A DNA stretch of 64,000 bases from an uncultured Porphyromonadaceae bacterium (lineage in GTDB: Bacteria > Bacteroidota > Bacteroidia > Bacteroidales > Muribaculaceae): contig URQP01000001.1 of the NCBI GenBank assembly GCA_900550025.1, forward strand, positions 1 through 64,000, written 5' to 3'. Shown piece by piece: positions 54,666 to 63,974 of the stretch. The notes beneath the pieces were generated by a model. The model ran no database searches. It was not told where the DNA came from and saw nothing but the letters and a program-made list of their open reading frames with translations. A program made the translations under genes and the position numbers. How positions within the stretch are numbered: the first letter of the stretch is position 1; the number at the start of each line of letters is the position of its first letter.

Positions 54666-55859
54666 ATGAGACGGTTTTGGATATTGTTTGCGTTTGTAGC
54701 AGTCGCTTGTTTCTACGGTTTCGCCCAGCAGGCACTGTGGAGCGGGGCGGCGTTGAAGTCGCCGGAATTGCGTGCCGACAGGTCGGCGGTATTCCGTCTG
54801 TATGCTCCTGAAGCCGACAGCGTGAGCGTTTCCTGCGATTTTCTGTTTGAGTTTGTCAATTCAAACAGACCGCAATATACGAAGAAAATGGAAAAGGACA
54901 GCATCGGGGTTTGGACATACACTACGCCTCCTATGCTTGTTCCTGAATTGTACAGCTATTCGTTTTTTGTTGACGGAGTTAAAACTCTCGACCCGTCGAA
55001 TGTGTTTGTTAACAGGGACGTGGCTACGCTTTCCAACTATTTTATCGTGAAAGGCGGACGTGGCGACTTGTACAGTGTGAATGATGTTCCGCACGGCACG
55101 GTCTCGCGGGTGTGGTACTATAGCGAGAGCCTGAAGATGAACCGCCGTATGACTGTCTATACCCCTGCGGGATATGAGCAAGGCGGCGCAACCTATCCGG
55201 TGCTTTATCTTTTGCATGGCATGGGTGGCGACGAGGAGGCATGGATTTCTTTGGGACGCACGGCGCAGATACTCGATAATCTGATTGCTTCGGGGAAAGC
55301 GAAGCCGATGATTGTTGTGATGCCCAATGGAAATGTTTCGCAGGAGGCCGCTCCGGGCGAGACTCCCGGACGTATCGACCAGCCTGTATTCAACCTGCCT
55401 AAAACGATGGATGGTGGAATGGAACGCTCGTTCACTGACATCGTGGAGTTTGTCGAGCGCACCTACCGTGTGGACAAATCGAAGCAGGGCAGGGCGATTG
55501 CGGGACTGTCGATGGGCGGTTTCCACTCGTTGCATATATCGAAATTGCATCCTGACATGTTCGATTATGTGGGATTGTTCTCGGCCGCGATATTTCCGTC
55601 AGATGCTCCGAATGGCGATACGGCTTCCGATGTGTATGCCGATATGGAGGGCAGGCTGAAAGTGCAGTTCGCAAATCCTCCCAAACTGTATTGGATAGGC
55701 ATCGGCCGTGACGATTTCTTGTATAAGGCAAATACGGAATACCGCGGTATTCTCGACCGCATTGGCGCGGAATACACCTACTACGAAACCGGAGAGGGGC
55801 ATATCTGGCGGAACTGGCGCATCTACTTGTCGGAATTCGTGCAGTTGCTGTTCAGGTGA
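54666..55859 (+). CDS. Secreted CE1-family esterase with N-terminal E-set domain
   Basis: 397 aa. Signal peptide (FVAVACFYGFAQQ), an early set/isoamylase-type N-terminal domain (FRLYAPEADSVSVSCDF) and an alpha/beta hydrolase esterase domain: VLYLLHGMGGDEEAW, nucleophile elbow AGLSMGGFHSL near residue 280, and GEGHIWRNWRIY carrying the catalytic His. Typical of feruloyl/acetyl-xylan-type or esterase D-like hydrolases; real substrate unknown. Cotranscribed with the debranching enzyme. Confidence 0.88.
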   Translation: MRRFWILFAFVAVACFYGFAQQALWSGAALKSPELRADRSAVFRLYAPEADSVSVSCDFLFEFVNSNRPQYTKKMEKDSIGVWTYTTPPMLVPELYSYSFFVDGVKTLDPSNVFVNRDVATLSNYFIVKGGRGDLYSVNDVPHGTVSRVWYYSESLKMNRRMTVYTPAGYEQGGATYPVLYLLHGMGGDEEAWISLGRTAQILDNLIASGKAKPMIVVMPNGNVSQEAAPGETPGRIDQPVFNLPKTMDGGMERSFTDIVEFVERTYRVDKSKQGRAIAGLSMGGFHSLHISKLHPDMFDYVGLFSAAIFPSDAPNGDTASDVYADMEGRLKVQFANPPKLYWIGIGRDDFLYKANTEYRGILDRIGAEYTYYETGEGHIWRNWRIYLSEFVQLLFR

Positions 55860-55865
55860 GATAGT

Positions 55866-57299
55866 CTACAGCACGGGGCTGAGGAGGCGGATGAACGACT
55901 CTTTCAGTTTCTGTGTGAACGGACGGTGACGCCATGCGGTGGATGTGATTCGTGTGGAATTTTCAATGTCGGCAAGGAATATTTCCTTCATCCGTGCGTT
56001 GATGGTCTTGCTGTAGATAAACGCATTGCATTCGAAATTGTATTCCATGCTGCGGAAATCGAAATTGGTAGAGCCGGTAGTGGAAATTTCGTCGTCGATG
56101 ATTATTGACTTTGCGTGAAGCATCCCCGGCTCGTAGAAATAGATTTTTATTCCGGATTTAAGGCATTGCCCTATATATGAGCCTGATGCAAGCCGCAGCA
56201 TTATGGAGTCGGGTTTGCGTGGAATGATTATTCTTACGTCAACTTTCGAGAGAGCCGCGGTCTGCAACGCTTTGAGCAGGCTTTCGGTGGGCAGGAAGTA
56301 AGGCGTTTCTATGTAGATTAGTTTTTTAGCGTTGCTTATGGCTTTCAGGAACATAAGAGCGATGTTGTGCCATTGTCCGAAGGGCCCGCTGGTCATTATT
56401 TGTATTCCCGCTTCATCGCCGATGGCGGGGGCATAGTTGGATATTTCCTCGTTGAAAGGCGGTAATCCCATAAAAGCCCAATCGGAACCGAAAGAGTAGG
56501 CAAGTCCGAATATGCATTTGCCTTTCAGCCGCAGGTGCGTGTCACGCCAAGTGTTTCCGGGGGTGCTGATATAACGGTCGGCTATGTTCATTCCGCCTAT
56601 ATATCCTGTTTCTCCGTCAATAACTACTATTTTGCGGTGGTTGCGCCAATTTATCCTTGTGGCAAATTCCGGGAATGTGACTTTGAAAAATGGATGTACT
56701 TCTATGCCGGCTTCTGCCATTTCCCGATAAAACCGTTTGCTTACCTTGAAGCATCCTACGTGGTCGTAGATTACTCTGACTTCTACTCCTTGTTTGGCTT
56801 TTTCGATTAGTATATGGCTTATTTCCTTGCCTATGTTGTCGTCTTCGAATATGTAGAATTGCAGGTCTATGTATTTTTTAGCATTCGTAAGGTCGTCGAT
56901 GAGGCGGGCGAACATTTCTTTTCCTTCGGTGAATATTTCTACATCGTTGCCCGGGAAATATATAGAGCCTGTGAGCGACTGGCCTAATTTCACAAGCTGT
57001 TTGCTTTCGTTGGAAAGTGGAAGTTTTGGTATTTCGACTTGCTTTATCCTTTCCTTGCGCATCAGCTTACGCCGCATCCGTTTCGATATTACTGCTTTTA
57101 TCTTGATGCTGCGCCCGAAAAACAAATATAATGCCAGTCCTATCACCGGCAGGAACATAAGCACTGTCACCCACGCCAAGGAGCGTACAGGATTGCGGTT
57201 CTCGGATATGACCACATAGATTACCGACAGGATAGTCGCAGAATAAACGATTATTGCGGCGATGCCAATCCATTGGTATGGGGTGATGAGTGCTATCAT
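55866..57299 (-). CDS. cls: Cardiolipin synthase
   Basis: 477 aa. Two N-terminal membrane segments (IGIAAIIVYSATILSVIYVVI and LAWVTVLMFLPVIGLALYLFF), then two phospholipase D motifs: NHRKIVVIDGE near residue 220 and HAKSIIIDDE near 400, both followed by G-x2-x2-N/T-F. Transfers phosphatidyl between phosphatidylglycerols to make cardiolipin in the inner membrane. Convergent with the esterase gene, ends 6 bp from it; no terminator seen. Confidence 0.92.
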   Translation of the reverse strand: MIALITPYQWIGIAAIIVYSATILSVIYVVISENRNPVRSLAWVTVLMFLPVIGLALYLFFGRSIKIKAVISKRMRRKLMRKERIKQVEIPKLPLSNESKQLVKLGQSLTGSIYFPGNDVEIFTEGKEMFARLIDDLTNAKKYIDLQFYIFEDDNIGKEISHILIEKAKQGVEVRVIYDHVGCFKVSKRFYREMAEAGIEVHPFFKVTFPEFATRINWRNHRKIVVIDGETGYIGGMNIADRYISTPGNTWRDTHLRLKGKCIFGLAYSFGSDWAFMGLPPFNEEISNYAPAIGDEAGIQIMTSGPFGQWHNIALMFLKAISNAKKLIYIETPYFLPTESLLKALQTAALSKVDVRIIIPRKPDSIMLRLASGSYIGQCLKSGIKIYFYEPGMLHAKSIIIDDEISTTGSTNFDFRSMEYNFECNAFIYSKTINARMKEIFLADIENSTRITSTAWRHRPFTQKLKESFIRLLSPVL

Positions 57300-57377
57300 G
57301 ACGGAATGAATGTGTTCAATAAATTCATTTGCTAAATTATGAAAAAGTCAAAACGATTCCAAAAAAACGGATAATAA

Positions 57378-57408
57378 TTTGTCTTTCCGATGAAAATTTT
57401 TAATTTTG
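57378..57408 (+). promoter_or_regulatory. Promoter of the 97-aa CTD-like gene
   Basis: TTTG (57378-57381), 19 nt, TAATTTTG (57401-57408), 20 nt before the ATG. Confidence 0.6.
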
Positions 57409-57427
57409 CGGTGTTAGAAGTATCGGT

Positions 57428-57721
57428 ATGTTGAAAAAGAAACTTATGGCATTAGGATGTATGCTGCTGTGCAGTGCGTTCGCGTTTGCCGATGTGGTTG
57501 CCGAGGGCGCGTCATCGTCTTCAGTTGCTGTTTCGTCAGCTTCCGGCACTTTGACCGTTAAAAACAATACAGGAAAAAGTGTCACTTTTACTGTCTATTC
57601 CATAACCGGACAGGCAGTTAAGACGGTTACATTGAAATCCGACAGTACGACTATGGCTCTGCCGCAGGGCTTTTATATAGTTAAAAGTGAAGAAGGAACA
57701 GTGAAAGTTGTAGTTAAGTAG
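57428..57721 (+). CDS. Small secreted protein with T9SS-sorting-domain-like fold (97 aa)
   Basis: Signal peptide (LMALGCMLLCSAFAFA), a Ser/Ala-rich linker, and one beta domain (LTVKNNTGKSVTFTVYSI ... GFYIVKSEEGTVKVVVK) that matches the end of T9SS-exported proteins. As with the 51900-52232 protein, no cargo domain precedes it. It has its own promoter and lies 53 bp ahead of the pullulanase; probably cotranscribed. Confidence 0.75.
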   Translation: MLKKKLMALGCMLLCSAFAFADVVAEGASSSSVAVSSASGTLTVKNNTGKSVTFTVYSITGQAVKTVTLKSDSTTMALPQGFYIVKSEEGTVKVVVK

Positions 57722-57774
57722 CCTGTGCGGATAGATTGCTTGCAAAACTATTAATAACTTATATTCATTTATTT

Positions 57775-59799
57775 ATGTCAAGTATTGTTGTACGATTTCT
57801 TGCCGCGTCGACCGTGGCTTCTGTTGCCACGTTTTCTCCGGTTGCGGTAAATTCTCAAGCATTACCCAGAATATCCGATGCCGTCCTCGATGCGTATCCT
57901 GTCTATTCCGGTGATGACCTTGAACTTAAAGTGGATGATGCCGGCACTCATTTCAGGTTGTGGTCGCCGGGCGCGGAAAATGTGAGATTGAATTTATATA
58001 CCGACGGTCTGAACGGCTCAGCTTACTGTACGGTTGAAATGAAAAAGGATGTGGCCGGCACGTGGGCTTATTCCTTTCCTGAGAAACTGTATGGTAAATT
58101 CTATACTTTCCAGATATGTATGGATGGCAAGTGGCTTAAAGAGACACCGGGAGTATGGGCGAAAGCTGTGGGTACCAACGGCTACCGTGCCGCGGTAATT
58201 GATATGGAGCGGACAAATCCTGAAGGATGGGAGCAAGATAAATATGTAGTTACGCCAAACCAGACTGATGCGGTAGTCTACGAGATGCATCACCGTGATT
58301 TCTCTGTGCATGCCAATTCCGGAATAGTCAATAAGGGTAAATTTGTCGCTATGCTTGAGCCGGGAACGGTATCGCCTGACGGGGAAAAGACTGGTATCGA
58401 CCATTTGAAGGAGCTCGGAGTGACTCATGTCCATATTTTGCCATCATACGATTTTAATTCAGTGGACGAGGCAAGGCTTATCGACCGTCAATATAATTGG
58501 GGATATGACCCTATCAATTATAATGTGCCGGACGGTTCTTATTCCACTAATCCTGCCGACCCCGCAACCCGTATCCGTGAGATGAAAGAGATGGTCAAGG
58601 CATTGCACGATGCAGGCATCGGTGTTATTATGGATGTGGTATACAACCACACTGCCGTGAACGATGATTCCAACTTCTCGCTCACTGCTCCGGGCTATTA
58701 TTACCGCCATAATCCCGACGGTTCGTACAGCGACGCTTCCGGCTGCGGCAACGAGACTGCTTCCGACCGCCGCCAGATGGGCGATTTTATTGTCAATTCC
58801 GTGAAATATTGGACAGAAGAATACCATATCGACGGTTTCCGTTTCGATTTGATGGCCATCCACGACACGGAGACGATGAACCGGGTTGCAGAGACTGTCC
58901 GCGCGATTAATCCTTATGCTGTGATTTACGGTGAGGGTTGGTCGGCCGGCGACAGCCGTTTGCCGGTAGAGAGGCGCGCGCTGAAAGAGAATGTGGCTAA
59001 AATGAAGGGAATAGCGGTGTTCAGCGACGACATCCGCGACGCTGTCAAAGGGCATTACAGCCGTGAGGAGGACCGTGGCTTTGCTTCCGGCAAGCCGGGG
59101 TTGGAAGAAACCGTGAAAATAGGCATCGTGGCCTCTACTGCCCATCCGCAGGTGGATTATTCCAAGGGTAACAATTCTAAATTCGCATACGCAACTTCGC
59201 CGGAACAGATAATGAATTACGTTTCGTGTCACGACGACCTTTGTCTTACGGATAAAATGCGTAAGTCGATGCCTGATGCGACGGATTCGGTGAGGATGCG
59301 TGTAGCGCGGTTGGCACAGACAATCGTGTTCACTTCGCAGGGCACTCCGTTCATGTTTGCCGGCGAGGAGATTTTCAGGGATAAGAAAGGAGTCCATAAT
59401 TCATTTAAGTCGCCTGATGAGGTGAACGCCATCGATTGGAGTCTGAAACGTAAAAATCGTGAGCAGTTTGACTATTACCGCAATCTTATTGATTTGCGGC
59501 GCAGCCATCCGGCTTTCCGTATGACAAATGCGGATGATATAGCCAAGCATATTGTATTCGATGATGTGAAAGTTCCGAATTTGATTTCATACGCCATCAA
59601 GGACAATGCGAATGGTGATGAATGGGAAGAGATAAGAGTTGTGTTCAACGGTAGCGAGAAGCCGCAGACGGTGAAAGTGCCGAAAGGCGAATGGACTGTG
59701 GTTGCGGCCGACGGTAAGCTCGACAAGAACGGCTTGGGCACGATGAAAGGCGGAAAGGTGGAGGCTGCTCCGCAAGCCGCCCTTATCCTTGTCAGGTAA
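57775..59799 (+). CDS. Type I pullulanase (GH13)
   Basis: 674 aa with the start at MSSIVVRFL, not the longer TTG frame. Signal-type N-terminus (FLAASTVASVATFS), a CBM48-like region (FRLWSPGAENVRLNLY), then GH13: YNWGYDP (type I pullulanase signature) near residue 240, VIMDVVYNHT, GFRFDLMAIHD with the nucleophile Asp near 360, and GEGW with the acid Glu near 390. Cleaves alpha-1,6 links of pullulan/amylopectin. Precedes a classical terminator. Confidence 0.92.
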   Translation: MSSIVVRFLAASTVASVATFSPVAVNSQALPRISDAVLDAYPVYSGDDLELKVDDAGTHFRLWSPGAENVRLNLYTDGLNGSAYCTVEMKKDVAGTWAYSFPEKLYGKFYTFQICMDGKWLKETPGVWAKAVGTNGYRAAVIDMERTNPEGWEQDKYVVTPNQTDAVVYEMHHRDFSVHANSGIVNKGKFVAMLEPGTVSPDGEKTGIDHLKELGVTHVHILPSYDFNSVDEARLIDRQYNWGYDPINYNVPDGSYSTNPADPATRIREMKEMVKALHDAGIGVIMDVVYNHTAVNDDSNFSLTAPGYYYRHNPDGSYSDASGCGNETASDRRQMGDFIVNSVKYWTEEYHIDGFRFDLMAIHDTETMNRVAETVRAINPYAVIYGEGWSAGDSRLPVERRALKENVAKMKGIAVFSDDIRDAVKGHYSREEDRGFASGKPGLEETVKIGIVASTAHPQVDYSKGNNSKFAYATSPEQIMNYVSCHDDLCLTDKMRKSMPDATDSVRMRVARLAQTIVFTSQGTPFMFAGEEIFRDKKGVHNSFKSPDEVNAIDWSLKRKNREQFDYYRNLIDLRRSHPAFRMTNADDIAKHIVFDDVKVPNLISYAIKDNANGDEWEEIRVVFNGSEKPQTVKVPKGEWTVVAADGKLDKNGLGTMKGGKVEAAPQAALILVR

Positions 59800-59823
59800 A
59801 TAGCTGTTGAATGTTAGAATCAT

Positions 59824-59858
59824 AAAGCGCTTGCTGGAAAAATAAGCAGGCGCTTTTT
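59824..59858 (+). terminator. Intrinsic terminator after pullulanase
   Basis: 12-bp stem AAAGCGCTTGCT/AGCAGGCGCTTT (59824-59835 with 59845-59856, one G-T pair), then a T-run to 59858. Confidence 0.88.
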
Positions 59859-59886
59859 GTTTGTCTGGAATTAATAGTTATATTTG
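59856..59886 (+). promoter_or_regulatory. Promoter of the 59908 gene
   Basis: TTTG (59856-59859), 19 nt, TATATTTG (59879-59886). The -33 overlaps the end of the pullulanase terminator. Confidence 0.55.
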
Positions 59887-59907
59887 TATGTGTTAAAGGA
59901 TATAAGG

Positions 59908-61032
59908 ATGAAAGCGAGGATTTTATTGGCGCTGTTTTGCATATTCGCTTTTAATGCGGTGGCATTTGCTACGGTGCGCAGCTATTCCACGGAATTGATA
60001 GAGTCGGACATATGGCGGTGTGAGGAGGAAAAGTATCAGGATATGCCAAGATTGGGAAATGACGGCAAAATCGAGGCAAAACTTGGCACGGCTTCCGCTA
60101 CCGGTAGCAATACTCAACTGCACATTTATCTTTGTACTATAAGAGAGGTAAATGAAGATATATTATCTCCGAGCATTATGGGGATGTGCAGAGGCATTCA
60201 TAGAAAAGGGGATGCCGTTAAAGGCTATTCTGCCACAGTGTATTTGGAGAATGGCGAGTCTTTTCTCTCTACCGATGCCTCCCTTGTTAATGCTACAACC
60301 GATTCTGAATTGAAGTTTCTCGGCATTCTTGCTGTAATGCTTGAACTTGAAAGCTTGTCGAGCAGCGAATCCTATAAATACGACCATGATGGGTGGCAGG
60401 CACATGTGCTTAACAGTTTTGCGTCGAGCGACATTGTGAAAATCGTGGTTAACGGGCATACATACAATCTTTCCGGATTCGACACGGCCGACACGCTGCG
60501 GAGCATGTTCGCAGAGTTGTATAAAAAGACTGGAAACAGCTGGCTGCGTTTCTATTCGGCAGGTGGAAGCTCTCCATCGCACAGTCCCAAATCGGCTGCG
60601 TCGGCCTATATAACGAAAATCCGCACGGAGCATAATCTCGCGGAATACGGCGAGCGCGGCATGAGGGTGGCATTGAATTTCACAGTGTCGGGCATGAAAG
60701 GCAAGACTGGTATGGCCGTAGCTTATTTTTATGATGCCGATACCGGCGAGGCATTGCCCGACAAGAATGGGCGGTACTGTACTACTGACGGAAAGGTTTC
60801 GGCACGCTCGGAGTTCACTCCTCCGTACGATACGACAGAAGAAACCAATTTCCGTATTTTCATTCCTCTGAAGGAGTTGGACCTCAATTCTGCTGACGGA
60901 CCACGGAATTTGGAGGTAAAAGTGCATATCCTTGATTCGGATTGGAATGTGTTATGCAAGAGCGAATGGCTGTATTTCAATTGCCGTTTCGACCCGAATA
61001 AGTATCCGTATATGTTCACTCAGGCGATGTGA
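59908..61032 (+). CDS. Secreted protein of unknown function
   Basis: 374 aa from ATG 59908, after AAGGATATAAGG. Signal peptide (ILLALFCIFAFNAVAFA). Body of beta-rich soluble sequence; the C-terminal half (ALNFTVSGMKGKTGMAVAYFYDADTGEALPD, RIFIPLKELDLNS) looks like a single beta-sandwich. No catalytic or binding motif recognised. It is 1 bp from the following glycosyltransferase, so likely cotranscribed, but the two need not share a role. Confidence 0.75.
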   Translation: MKARILLALFCIFAFNAVAFATVRSYSTELIESDIWRCEEEKYQDMPRLGNDGKIEAKLGTASATGSNTQLHIYLCTIREVNEDILSPSIMGMCRGIHRKGDAVKGYSATVYLENGESFLSTDASLVNATTDSELKFLGILAVMLELESLSSSESYKYDHDGWQAHVLNSFASSDIVKIVVNGHTYNLSGFDTADTLRSMFAELYKKTGNSWLRFYSAGGSSPSHSPKSAASAYITKIRTEHNLAEYGERGMRVALNFTVSGMKGKTGMAVAYFYDADTGEALPDKNGRYCTTDGKVSARSEFTPPYDTTEETNFRIFIPLKELDLNSADGPRNLEVKVHILDSDWNVLCKSEWLYFNCRFDPNKYPYMFTQAM

Positions 61033-61033
61033 T

Positions 61034-61849
61034 ATGGTTTCAGCTTCCATAGTCACTTATAATACCGGTTGCGGAGAATTGCGGCGTTGTATTGATTCAT
61101 TGCTGTGCAACGGCGTTTCTGTCATATATGTGAGCGACAATTCTCCTGACGACAGTTTGCGTGGCTTTTGTGACACTATTGCCAGTGTGGAGTACATTCA
61201 TAATGACCGTAACATAGGTTATGGGGCGGGACATAATGTTGCGATAAGAAGAGCGCGGCAAATTGGCTCTGGCTATCATCTGGTGATAAATTCCGATGTG
61301 TATTTCGGAGAAGGCGTAATCGGCAGGATAGCGTCGTATATGGATGCGAATCCTGATGTGGCGCAGGTAATCCCCAATGTGGTTTATCCGGACGGTAGGT
61401 TGCAGTATGTAGTCAGGCTTTTGCCTGTTCCTGCCGACCTGATTTTCCGCCGTTTCATACCGCGGAAGATTGCGGAGAAAAGAAATTACCGTTATTGTCT
61501 GGAGTTTTTCGACCATAAGCGTCCTGTCAATGTCGCTTATCATCAGGGCAGTTTCATGTTTTTCAGGATGGAATGTTTCGACAAGGTTGGATTGTTTGAC
61601 GAACGTTTTTTCATGTATCCGGAGGATATAGACATCACGCGCCGCATGCACCGGTATTACCGTACGATGTTTTTCCCGGATGTGACAGTCGTGCATGCCC
61701 ATCGTGCGGCATCTTACAAAAGTTGGAGGATGCTTATGGTGCATATGGTTAATATGATTAGGTATTTCAACAAGTGGGGCTGGTTTTTCGATAAAGAACG
61801 TAGCGAGTGGAATAAACGGCTGCTTGGGGAACTTGGATATGAAAAGTGA
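61034..61849 (+). CDS. GT2-family glycosyltransferase (rhamnosyltransferase-like)
   Basis: 271 aa from MVSASIVTYNTG; the longer frame starts inside the preceding gene. GT-A motifs: SIVTYNTGCGELRRCIDSL, YVSDNSPDDSL, GYGAGHNVAIRRA, SDVYFGEG with the DxD-like acid, and FFMYPEDIDITRRM near 205. Transfers a sugar from a nucleotide donor to a surface glycan; donor unknown. No membrane segments. Confidence 0.9.
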   Translation: MVSASIVTYNTGCGELRRCIDSLLCNGVSVIYVSDNSPDDSLRGFCDTIASVEYIHNDRNIGYGAGHNVAIRRARQIGSGYHLVINSDVYFGEGVIGRIASYMDANPDVAQVIPNVVYPDGRLQYVVRLLPVPADLIFRRFIPRKIAEKRNYRYCLEFFDHKRPVNVAYHQGSFMFFRMECFDKVGLFDERFFMYPEDIDITRRMHRYYRTMFFPDVTVVHAHRAASYKSWRMLMVHMVNMIRYFNKWGWFFDKERSEWNKRLLGELGYEK

Positions 61850-61859
61850 GTTGTCTTGA

Positions 61860-61889
61860 TTGTTTTTCACTTGTCTTGCACTATCTTTG
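61860..61889 (+). promoter_or_regulatory. ftsE promoter
   Basis: TTG (61860-61862), 19 nt, TATCTTTG (61882-61889), about 40 nt before the ATG. Confidence 0.6.
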
Positions 61890-61930
61890 CAGAGTGAAAC
61901 GGTATGTTTTGCCGTGTAAAACTCGAAAAT

Positions 61931-62599
61931 ATGGGTGGCAAGATTATTGAATATAAGAAAGTCGAAATAACACGTAAGGAACTGATTGTCCTTAAGAATG
62001 TAGATTTTTCGCTTGAGGAAGGTGAGTTCGCTTATCTTATCGGGCGTGTCGGCAGCGGAAAAAGCAGTCTGTTGAAGACTATGTATGCTGAAATTCCGGT
62101 TACGGAAGGAAGTGCCCGTGTGTTCGATTATGATTTGACATCGATCCGCCGTAAAGATGTGCCGATGTTACGCCGTCGTATAGGAATCGTTTTCCAAGAT
62201 TTCCAGCTTCTGACAGACCGTTCCGTCTACGACAATTTGCTTTTTGTGCTGAAGGCCACCGGCTGGAAATCCAAGCAGGAGATGGACGACCGTATTGAAA
62301 CGGTGCTTAAGGGCGTGGGCATGACTAACAAGTCGTATAAGATGCCCCATGAGCTGTCGGGCGGAGAGCAGCAGCGCATTGCCATTGCGCGGGCGTTGCT
62401 CAACAAGCCGGAGCTGATTCTTGCCGACGAGCCGACCGGCAACCTCGACAACGCCACTGGTCGGCAGATAATGGAATTGCTTCATAAGATAAGCAGCGAG
62501 GGCACGGCGGTTGTAATGGCTACGCATAACATGCAATTGACAAGCGATTTCCCTGCGAGAGTTGTGAAATGCGAGAATAAGAACGTGGCGGAAGTATGA
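61931..62599 (+). CDS. ftsE: FtsE-like ABC transporter ATP-binding protein
   Basis: 222 aa. Walker [12 protein letters not shown] near residue 36, signature LSGGEQQR near 138, Walker [13 protein letters not shown] near 160, and the switch His in MATHNM. FtsE works with membrane protein FtsX to activate cell-wall hydrolases at the septum. No ftsX follows in this window; the next gene is lysC, so FtsX must be elsewhere, as is common in Bacteroidales. Confidence 0.9.
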   Translation: MGGKIIEYKKVEITRKELIVLKNVDFSLEEGEFAYLIGRVGSGKSSLLKTMYAEIPVTEGSARVFDYDLTSIRRKDVPMLRRRIGIVFQDFQLLTDRSVYDNLLFVLKATGWKSKQEMDDRIETVLKGVGMTNKSYKMPHELSGGEQQRIAIARALLNKPELILADEPTGNLDNATGRQIMELLHKISSEGTAVVMATHNMQLTSDFPARVVKCENKNVAEV

Positions 62600-62648
62600 T
62601 ATTATTGTGAAATATTTTTAATACAGTTGTTTAGTAGATTTATTGAAA

Positions 62649-63962
62649 ATGAAGGTTCTTAAATTTGGAGGGACTTCGGTAGGTTCCGCAGAGAGGATAA
62701 AGTATGTTGCGGATTTGGTGTCCGGACGTGGTAAGAATATAATAGTGCTGTCGGCAATGGCAGGGACTACTAATACTCTTGTGGAAATATCCGATTATCT
62801 ATATAAAAAGAATGTTGACGGTGCAAAAGAAACAATCAACATTCTTGAACGGAAGTACTTCCAGACCATTGCGGAACTCTATGACGATGAACATTTGCGG
62901 AGCGAGGCGGAGCGTGAAATCAAGGCCTGCTTCAACTACATACGCTCGATGACGAAAGATATATTCACTTCGTTCGAGGAGAAGGAAATTCTTGCGCAAG
63001 GGGAGATAATGTCGACTGTAATGATGAATCTTTACCTGCATGGGAAAGGTGTGAAGTCGGCTTTGATACCTGCTCTTGAGTTCATGCGTACCGACAAGAA
63101 CGGAGAGCCGGACACGCAATTTATCAAGCAGCGTCTTAATAATTTGCTGGACGAGCATCCGGAAGCCGATTTGTATATCACCCAAGGCTATATATGCCGG
63201 AACGCATACGGGGAAATTGACAATCTGCAGCGTGGAGGGAGCGACTATTCGGCTTCGCTTGTAGGTGCTGCCGTAGGTGCGGAAGAGATTGAAATATGGA
63301 CAGACATTGACGGGATGCACAACAACGACCCGCGCTATGTGGAAGGGACAAAACCTGTCGAGAAGCTGAATTTCGAAGAGGCAGCCGAACTGGCGTATTT
63401 CGGGGCTAAGATTTTGCATCCTATGTGTGTGCAGCCTGCCAAGCATTCCAACATACCTGTGAGGCTGCTCAACACGATGGACCCTTCGGCAAAAGGCACG
63501 CTGATAGGCAACGACACTGACGGCCGCGGCATAAAAGCTATTGCCGCGAAGGACAATATCGTGGCCATAAGGATACGGTCGGGCAGGATGTTGCTCGCAT
63601 ACGGTTTCCTGAGGAAAGTGTTCGAGACGTTTGAAGCGCATAAGACCGCCATCGATATGGTAGCTACTTCCGAGGTGGGCATCTCTCTGACAATAGATTC
63701 CGATAAGAATCTTGAGCCTATATTGGAAGATTTGAGGAAGTTCGGCACAGTCGACTATGATAAGGATATGGTGATAATTTGTGTGGTCGGAAGTTTCGAC
63801 TGGCGTAACTGCGGGCTGGAAGCGGATGTAATCAACGCGTTGAAAGACATTCCTGTGCGTATGATTTGCTATGGCGGCAGCGACCACAACATATCGTTCC
63901 TTGTGAGAAAAGAAGACAAGGTCAAGGCATTGAACCTGTTGAGTAAGAATTTGTTTGACTAA
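62649..63962 (+). CDS. lysC: Aspartate kinase
   Basis: 437 aa from ATG 62649. N-terminal KFGGTSVG, kinase motifs EKEILAQGEIMS, TQGYICRN and GGSDYSASL near residue 200, followed by ACT-type regulatory repeats (DNIVAIRI, VGISLTIDS, KDMVIICVVG) for feedback control. Makes aspartyl phosphate for lysine, methionine and threonine synthesis. Monofunctional, without homoserine dehydrogenase. The probable lysA start is 12 bp after its stop. Confidence 0.93.
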   Translation: MKVLKFGGTSVGSAERIKYVADLVSGRGKNIIVLSAMAGTTNTLVEISDYLYKKNVDGAKETINILERKYFQTIAELYDDEHLRSEAEREIKACFNYIRSMTKDIFTSFEEKEILAQGEIMSTVMMNLYLHGKGVKSALIPALEFMRTDKNGEPDTQFIKQRLNNLLDEHPEADLYITQGYICRNAYGEIDNLQRGGSDYSASLVGAAVGAEEIEIWTDIDGMHNNDPRYVEGTKPVEKLNFEEAAELAYFGAKILHPMCVQPAKHSNIPVRLLNTMDPSAKGTLIGNDTDGRGIKAIAAKDNIVAIRIRSGRMLLAYGFLRKVFETFEAHKTAIDMVATSEVGISLTIDSDKNLEPILEDLRKFGTVDYDKDMVIICVVGSFDWRNCGLEADVINALKDIPVRMICYGGSDHNISFLVRKEDKVKALNLLSKNLFD

Positions 63963-63974
63963 AACATATATTAT

